The translations under genes were made by a program, and so were the position numbers. The notes under the pieces are model-generated. The model was not told the origin of the DNA. It was given only the letters and a program-made list of their open reading frames with translations, and did no database searches. Shown here in pieces: positions 26,663 through 30,424 of a DNA stretch of 30,424 nucleotides. The stretch lies in assembly GCA_002453315.1 (NCBI GenBank), contig DKGO01000055.1:1-30424 (forward strand), written 5' to 3'. The first letter of the stretch is position 1. Every line of letters starts with the position of its first letter. Source of the DNA: Caryophanales bacterium UBA6768 (lineage in GTDB: Bacteria; Bacillota; Bacilli; Bacillales_D; Amphibacillaceae).

Positions 26663-26694
26663 CCCCTGACAAATTAGTTAGGGGATACCCTGAC
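26663..26694. repeat. Alternative hairpin pair upstream of the nuclease-RAMA gene
   Basis: Three segments can pair in two exclusive ways. CCCCTGAC (26663-26670) pairs with GTTAGGGG (26677-26684), or GTTAGGG (26677-26683) pairs with CCCTGAC (26688-26694) around a GATA loop. Each needs only one G-T wobble. The second form resembles the hairpin at 24193-24214. It lies about 60 bases before the downstream ATG. Confidence 0.6.
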
Positions 26695-26756
26695 ATTGAT
26701 CCAAACTTATAAAAATAGTATGTTCCAATTAACAATATATTGTGGAGGCTCGCTAT

Positions 26757-27746
26757 ATGTACAAGTTAAGTAAGGACAGTGTCGAAAAAGTAGAACCTCT
26801 CATGTTTTCAGAGTTGAATATGCAGGAAAGCGATATTGAAGAATTGTTGAGGCAAAACATTGATATGGTATGTAATGAAGAAGAATCAATGTTAATTGTC
26901 GGAAAACAAGTGAGAAATGCTCAGCTTGGTCGAAGTGATCTGACGGCGATTGATAATGATGGAAATATTGTGCTAATCGAAATTAAAAGAGATCTTAGGG
27001 ATATTGGGTCTCGAAGAGAGTCATTTGAATTCCAGGCTATTCGATATGCTGCTAGTTATGCAACGATTGAAGATATTGATGATTTAGTGAATAAAGTGTA
27101 CGCACCTTATATCGAAAAGTATCGGGATGAATTTAAAGAGGAATCAAAGTCTTTAACGAGTGCAGAGCTTGCGACAAGAAATATAAGTGACTTTTTAGTA
27201 GCTAACAATGCCGTTAATGAATTTAATAAAAAGCAAAGAATTATTTTAATTGCCTCCGATTTTGATGCCCAAACACTTTCAGCAGTGGCTTGGTTGAATA
27301 ATAATTATGTTGATATTAGCTGTTTTAAATTGATTCCCTATAAAATCAGCGATGAAGTTGTAATCAACGTTGAAAAGGTACTCCCAATAGATGATTACGA
27401 TGAATTTTACGTAGATTTAATTCATTCTTCGTCCACTTTAACAAAAAGGAAAGGAACTTCCTCGCGCCGAAGTTTGCCGAGAATTAATGACATGCTTTCT
27501 TGGGGAGTTGTCCAAGAGGGGGATATCATTGTTGCTAAAGGGAGAGATGATGAAGGGACATTATTAGGTAATGGTAATGTTTTAGTGGATGGGGAAGAGA
27601 AATCGCTTGCCCTCTGGTTGAAAGAAGTTTATGGATGGTCAAGTGTTCAGACGTATGCTTTTTCAGTCCATAAGGAAAGTGGAAAAACACTTTCTGACAT
27701 TCGGACGGAATATATGGCTTGGCAGATGGGGAGTCAGGATAGATAA
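26757..27746 (+). CDS. PD-(D/E)XK nuclease-like protein with a C-terminal RAMA-like domain
   Basis: A 329-residue protein from the ATG at 26757, chosen for GGAGG at 26744-26748; a GTG 15 bases upstream would overlap that site. The N-terminal half carries a restriction-endonuclease core: LGRSDLTAID supplies the Asp (about residue 60) and VLIEIKRD the Glu-X-Lys (about 73-80), in the style of DUF91/NucS-like nucleases. Residues about 243-322 (INDMLSWGVVQEGDIIVAKG, VDGEEKSLALWLKEVYGW, GKTLSDIR) match the pattern of the RAMA domain, found fused to restriction enzymes and methylases and thought to read modified or foreign DNA. It should therefore be a DNA-targeting defence nuclease, perhaps acting on modified DNA; that role is inferred. 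It ends the defence island on the plus strand. Confidence 0.82.
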   Translation: MYKLSKDSVEKVEPLMFSELNMQESDIEELLRQNIDMVCNEEESMLIVGKQVRNAQLGRSDLTAIDNDGNIVLIEIKRDLRDIGSRRESFEFQAIRYAASYATIEDIDDLVNKVYAPYIEKYRDEFKEESKSLTSAELATRNISDFLVANNAVNEFNKKQRIILIASDFDAQTLSAVAWLNNNYVDISCFKLIPYKISDEVVINVEKVLPIDDYDEFYVDLIHSSSTLTKRKGTSSRRSLPRINDMLSWGVVQEGDIIVAKGRDDEGTLLGNGNVLVDGEEKSLALWLKEVYGWSSVQTYAFSVHKESGKTLSDIRTEYMAWQMGSQDR

Positions 27747-28103
27747 AAAAGGATAACTACATCACAAAGTAGCGTTGAGTTATTCGTAAAAAGCGGTTTT
27801 TATTCGATGCTAAATAGGCATTAAGTCACTAACCAGTTTCAGAATAGATATGAATTAGGCATGAGTCAGATAATGAATCGGCTTATGCTTATTTTGTTTT
27901 GCTGTTACTTTAAGCACACGATGTTGGGGGCAACCATAACGGTTACGGTGCCATTATCTTTAGAACATTGCTGGAATAGAATCTCATTGTGTGATCTTTC
28001 TTATTTTGTCATAACGGATAAAAAAATTACCCGCTTTATACAACAAAATCCTTGCATACAATTTTAATTTTTCGGAATGATAAATACCAAAACAAGGAGA
28101 TGA
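27747..28103. other. Intergenic region with no supported gene
   Basis: About 357 bases. A 68-codon frame at 27861-28067 has no ribosome binding site and an unlikely composition (Cys- and Ile-rich), so it is not called. A weak A/T-only hairpin lies at 27787-27802 and might end the nuclease transcript. Confidence 0.4.
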
Positions 28104-28109
28104 ATGAAT

Positions 28110-28265
28110 ATGGATAAGAAAAACCCGAAAAGAAATGAACCTACAGTTGCACCTGGTATGAATACTCACGATTCTCTAGAAAAGAAAGCAGCGAAAGAGG
28201 AAATGAAACAAGATGATTCTACGAAAGTCACACGCCTATATATAGACAGAACACCGGAGGATTAA
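28110..28265 (+). CDS. 51-residue, highly charged protein of unknown function
   Basis: A short gene with AAGGAG at 28094-28099, 10 bases before the ATG at 28110; an in-frame ATG at 28104 is closer (4 bases) and would add two residues. The product is hydrophilic and Lys/Glu-rich (MDKKNPKRNEPTVAPGM, then LEKKAAKEEMKQDD) and ends RLYIDRTPED. It has no hydrophobic core, so it may be disordered, in the manner of small spore or stress proteins of bacilli. I do not recognise the family. It lies at the left edge of a degraded region. Confidence 0.55.
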   Translation: MDKKNPKRNEPTVAPGMNTHDSLEKKAAKEEMKQDDSTKVTRLYIDRTPED

Positions 28266-28449
28266 GGCTTCTTTTCGACTGCATACCCACACTATTTACC
28301 TACACGTTAAATAAAAACTTCAGCATGAATTCTTCTAACAAATGTGTTCTACTACTCTCGTATTTATCCACTATTCTTTTACTATGTAAAAACCTATGGT
28401 TGCCCGCGATGATTAGGAGATGATAGATTTCTGCTAATGGAAACTTCGC
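28266..28449. other. Intergenic stretch, nothing recognisable
   Basis: No coding frame with a start signal is seen. ACTATTTAC at 28291-28299 repeats a half-site of the inverted repeats at 28693 and 30340, possibly by chance. Confidence 0.35.
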
Positions 28450-28707
28450 TTACCTTGTGATGGGCTGTTTGAAGATGGCTACACGGAAATTTCCGTTATT
28501 GATGACAGTGTCGGGATGGATGAAGAAAAGGTAAGCCAACTGTTCACCTTTAAACCCGAGCGAAAGACAGGTGTTAGACTAGTCAATACCGAACAACGTT
28601 TGAAGCGTTTGTACGGCAAAGGTTTGAGTGTTTCTAGTACACTTGGTTTTGGCACGACCATTACATTATTACATTTATTGTACCAACAGACTCTATTTAC
28701 AACGTGA
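28450..28707 (+). pseudogene. Fragment of a sensor histidine kinase (ATP-binding domain)
   Basis: The frame encodes the C-terminal part of a GHKL ATPase domain: EISVIDDSVGMDEEKVSQLF (G1 box region, with DSVGM where DxGxG is usual), then GVRLVNTEQRLKRLYGKG (G2 box region) and SSTLGFGTTITL (the closing strand). This is the pattern of LytS/YesM-type kinases. The N-box, dimerisation and membrane parts are absent upstream and the frame dissolves before about 28450, so only a remnant is left. It ends in TGA at 28705-28707, just at the inverted repeat preceding the truncated gene start that follows. Confidence 0.7.
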
Positions 28708-28774
28708 ATAGTAAAGGGTAAAGCACACTTTGATACAAAAAAGGAAAAATCGCTTTTGGACAAACATCATGATT
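28691..28774 (+). repeat. Dispersed direct repeat, copy A
   Basis: About 84 bases that match 30338-30424 at the end of the window with few differences. They comprise an inverted repeat (CTATTTAC, AAC, GTGAATAG, one mismatch), an AAAGGG ribosome binding site, and the first 15 codons of a gene starting TTG. Confidence 0.85.
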
Positions 28775-28852
28775 ATCGTTCTATTCGCATCAGCACTCAC
28801 AAGTTTTCGCTTGCTTTCAACTGCCACTCTTGCACAAGGACATCATTGGTGA
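28730..28852 (+). pseudogene. Truncated gene start, about 40 codons, paralogue of the gene entering at 30377
   Basis: From TTG at 28730 the frame reads MIQKRKNRFWTNIM and a hydrophobic helix (IIVLFASALTSFRLL) and stops at 28850-28852. The first 16 codons match the intact-looking copy at 30377. The design (short basic N-terminus, then a membrane helix) is that of a membrane protein cut off after its first helix. It follows a sensor-kinase fragment, so the ancestral order may have been kinase then this gene. Confidence 0.6.
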
Positions 28853-29075
28853 ATATTGCGGATGAATAATTGAGCCATTAGTGCGTACTTTTGAGCCAGT
28901 CATGCAGAAAAAAAGAGTCCCCCAGCGCGGACTAGAGGACAGTACAATAAATAAAATGACCTCTTGTAAAATAAATAAAAGTTGCAAGCAAACAATGGTA
29001 ATTAGGGTGGGCAATACTATTAAAAATATCATATTGCATGATAGAATATACGTAAAGTACTTGGAGGTGCCTTCA

Positions 29076-29333
29076 ATGAAATGGGAAGATGTTTGCCAAG
29101 CGTTCCCAGAGCAATGGGTATTGATCGAAGCTGTACAAGCATATACAGATGATGAAAGCAAACGTATTTTGGAAGAAATTGCCCCTTTGAAAAAATTTTC
29201 AAATTCTCCTGAGGCAATGAAGGCGTATCAAAAACTTCATCGTGAAAATCCTACAAGGGAATTGTATGTTCTCCATACGAGCCGTAAGGACCCAAATATT
29301 ATTGAGAAAAAATGGGTAGGTGTAAGGAGATAG
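29076..29333 (+). CDS. 85-residue conserved-type protein coupled to an aspartic protease gene
   Basis: The ATG at 29076 has TTGGAGGT 7 bases upstream; a longer frame from 28881 lacks such a site. The 85-residue product begins MKWEDVCQAFPEQWVLIEAV, has a Glu/Lys-rich centre and ends RELYVLHTSRKDPNIIEKKWVGVRR. There is no membrane segment or signal. The stop overlaps the next start (TAGTG at 29331-29335), so the two are translated together. I recall similar small proteins next to retropepsin-like genes in other Firmicutes, but know no function. It may be a substrate, inhibitor or adaptor of the protease. Confidence 0.72.
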   Translation: MKWEDVCQAFPEQWVLIEAVQAYTDDESKRILEEIAPLKKFSNSPEAMKAYQKLHRENPTRELYVLHTSRKDPNIIEKKWVGVRR

Positions 29334-29716
29334 TGAAGAAGTTAATCATTGACGAAGGGTTGTTACTTACTGATATGGAATTAACGTTTAAGGGACAATC
29401 ATTATTGTTAAGACGTGTTTTGATTGATACGGGTTCTGGAAGTACAGTTGTTTCAACGGATTTAGCTGAAACGATTGGAATTGTTGCTGAAGAAAATGAC
29501 ATGATATATCGTATCAGTGGAGTTGGAGGCTCTGAATTTGTTTATTCAAAAACGGTTGATTCTGTAAAAATCGGTGATATGAAAGCAGAAAATTTTTCGT
29601 TAGAAATTGGTGCAATGAATTATGGCTTTAAATTAGAGGGAATCATTGGATTGGATTTACTGCAACAAATTAAAGCCATTATTAACATAGGCAAATTAAC
29701 ATTAGAAAATGATTGA
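29333..29716 (+). CDS. Retropepsin-like (clan AA) aspartic protease
   Basis: A 127-residue single-domain protein. The GTG at 29333 is chosen because AAGGAG at 29324-29329 fits it and the start overlaps the previous stop; an ATG at 29312 lies before that site. The active-site motif VLIDTGSGSTVVS (Asp near residue 31) is the D-T-G of retroviral-type aspartic proteases, and the later EGIIGLDLL gives the hydrophobic-hydrophobic-Gly pattern of the flap-side strand. Such enzymes work as homodimers, one Asp per subunit. No signal peptide is visible, so it should be cytoplasmic. The target is unknown. A terminator-like hairpin follows directly. Confidence 0.85.
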   Translation: MKKLIIDEGLLLTDMELTFKGQSLLLRRVLIDTGSGSTVVSTDLAETIGIVAEENDMIYRISGVGGSEFVYSKTVDSVKIGDMKAENFSLEIGAMNYGFKLEGIIGLDLLQQIKAIINIGKLTLEND

Positions 29717-29762
29717 AAATGGCAAGTATAGTAATGTTATCCGCTGTACTTGCTATTTATTT
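29717..29762 (+). terminator. Probable terminator of the protease cassette
   Basis: AAATGGCAAGTA (29717-29728) pairs with TACTTGCTATTT (29747-29758), 12 pairs with one G-T wobble, with an 18-base loop, followed by ATTTTATATT. The large loop and interrupted T-run make it moderate rather than strong. Confidence 0.55.
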
Positions 29763-30065
29763 TATATTACTTAATTTGAGCAGTTCCAACCACCTCGTAT
29801 TCTCCATATCAAGTCAAAGAAAGAATATCTATAAACAGGTGGGGGGATTTGCATCTTGCACCAGACTTTGGTTGATTATTGAGGTTCTCCAGTTTAAAAA
29901 TTGAATCGAAATGGTATAACGTAATTCCATGTTTGTTGAGAAGAGCAGCCCATAATTTCTTTCAATTTACGGCCATTACATTTTTTCACTCGTATTGAAT
30001 TCACGATACATACGCCTCCCATCGCCAATTCTAAATATTACGGATTAATGTTTTCCAACATTTTT
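29763..30065. other. Intergenic region without supported gene
   Basis: About 300 bases of apparently degenerate sequence. Frames on both strands are short and lack start signals. A 63-codon frame beginning 29713 overlaps the terminator and is not credible. Confidence 0.4.
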
Positions 30066-30233
30066 TCATTCTGCTTGCTTGTGCAAACGCTAATACTCAC
30101 CTTTCTGCTTCGTTAACTCCTCATAAGTCCCTTGCTCAATAATCCTTCCATTTTCCAGTATAATGATTTTGTCTGCCCCTTGGATCGTGTTAAGACGATG
30201 GGCAATGATGAAGCTTGTTCTCCCACGCATGAT
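30066..30233 (-). pseudogene. C-terminal scrap of an ABC exporter ATPase domain
   Basis: The minus strand encodes MRGRTSFIIAHRLNTIQGAD (H-loop region), then KIIILENGRIIEQG, a variant EELTKQKGEY, an in-frame TAG, and LHKQAE before TGA. The stretch around 30125-30225 is highly similar at the DNA level to 10085-10185 in the exporter gene. Everything upstream of the H-loop region is missing. It is a leftover of a related exporter gene, not a functional unit. Confidence 0.85.
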
Positions 30234-30337
30234 GAAGAATCGACTGAAGGCCTTAAGTAACAAAATTCATTTGTTTTGCTTCCGCTCTTTCATTACTTAG
30301 GAATAATTAATAAAGATACGAACACTAATATGTTGTA

Positions 30338-30424
30338 CACTATTTACAAGGTAAATAGCAAAGGGGAAAGCACACTTTGATACAGGGGAAGAAAAGTCGC
30401 TTTTGGACAAACATCATGATTATC
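30338..30424 (+). repeat. Dispersed direct repeat, copy B, with a perfect operator-like inverted repeat
   Basis: This is the counterpart of 28691-28774. Here the inverted repeat is perfect: CTATTTAC (30340-30347), AAG, GTAAATAG (30351-30358). It is directly followed by AAAGGGG and a gene start, the position of an operator or RNA-level control site. Confidence 0.8.
30377..30424 (+). CDS. Start of a probable membrane protein (partial, runs off the window)
   Basis: TTG at 30377 is preceded by AAAGGGG (spacing about 11). Sixteen codons are visible, reading MIQGKKSRFWTNIMII, the beginning of a basic leader and membrane helix as in the truncated copy at 28730. The family cannot be told from this much. 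Confidence 0.45.
   Translation, partial: MIQGKKSRFWTNIMII

Noticed and set aside
27861..28067. 68-codon frame after the nuclease gene
   Set aside because: No ribosome binding site and an unlikely amino-acid composition.
28881..29075. 65-codon extension of the 85-aa protein
   Set aside because: No start signal, composition unlike a protein, and a strong site lies at the inner ATG.
29713..29904. 63-codon hydrophobic frame after the protease
   Set aside because: It overlaps the likely terminator and lacks its own start signal.

Overview
The window looks like a chromosomal segment of a low-GC, Gram-positive, endospore-former-type bacterium (Bacillaceae; an alkaliphilic Bacillus relative is plausible but not proven). 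The reasons are strong GGAGG-type ribosome binding sites with frequent TTG/GTG starts, lipoprotein signal peptides with a lipobox, a canonical M-box Mg2+ riboswitch in front of an mgtE gene, and a YfiB/YfiC-type heterodimeric ABC exporter. No rRNA, tRNA or CRISPR array was seen.

Layout. (1) 1-7270, plus strand: three tandem paralogous family-5 solute-binding lipoproteins (the first cut by the window edge), an acyl/AMP ligase lodged between the second and third, then a translationally coupled 62-aa AtzG-like protein and a GatA/AtzE-type amidase, closed by a terminator. Repeated hairpins and a leftover gene end show that the binding-protein array grew by duplication or insertion. (2) 7300-9180, minus strand: a 51-aa orphan, and mgtE without the usual N-terminal domain, under a recognisable promoter, M-box riboswitch and intrinsic terminator. 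(3) 9577-13542: a small DUF4260-like membrane protein (plus) and a two-gene heterodimeric ABC exporter (minus). (4) 13.8-27.7 kb, plus strand: a defence island. It holds a type I restriction-modification operon (hsdM-hsdS-[DUF262/DUF1524]-hsdR) whose internal GmrSD-like gene is cut by an in-frame amber codon, a SIR2-domain protein with an unassigned C-terminal half, a decayed IS256-family element, a STAS-like/GHKL ATPase, and a PD-(D/E)XK nuclease with a C-terminal RAMA-like domain. (5) 27.75-30.4 kb: a degraded stretch holding a 51-aa charged protein, a sensor-kinase fragment, a truncated copy of a gene start whose intact copy runs off the window end, an intact two-gene cassette (85-aa protein plus retropepsin-like protease), and a C-terminal scrap of an ABC exporter resembling the one at 10 kb.

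How the parts fit. The first block probably imports and modifies an unidentified peptide-, amide- or acyl-like compound. The restriction operon modifies and cleaves DNA. The SIR2, GHKL and nuclease-RAMA genes downstream carry domains typical of anti-phage systems. They share low GC and, for the first two, a similar hairpin 80-95 bp after the stop codon, so they may once have been one acquired unit. That SIR2 / GHKL / nuclease-RAMA set is the best candidate here for an undescribed system, although the functional link is inference.
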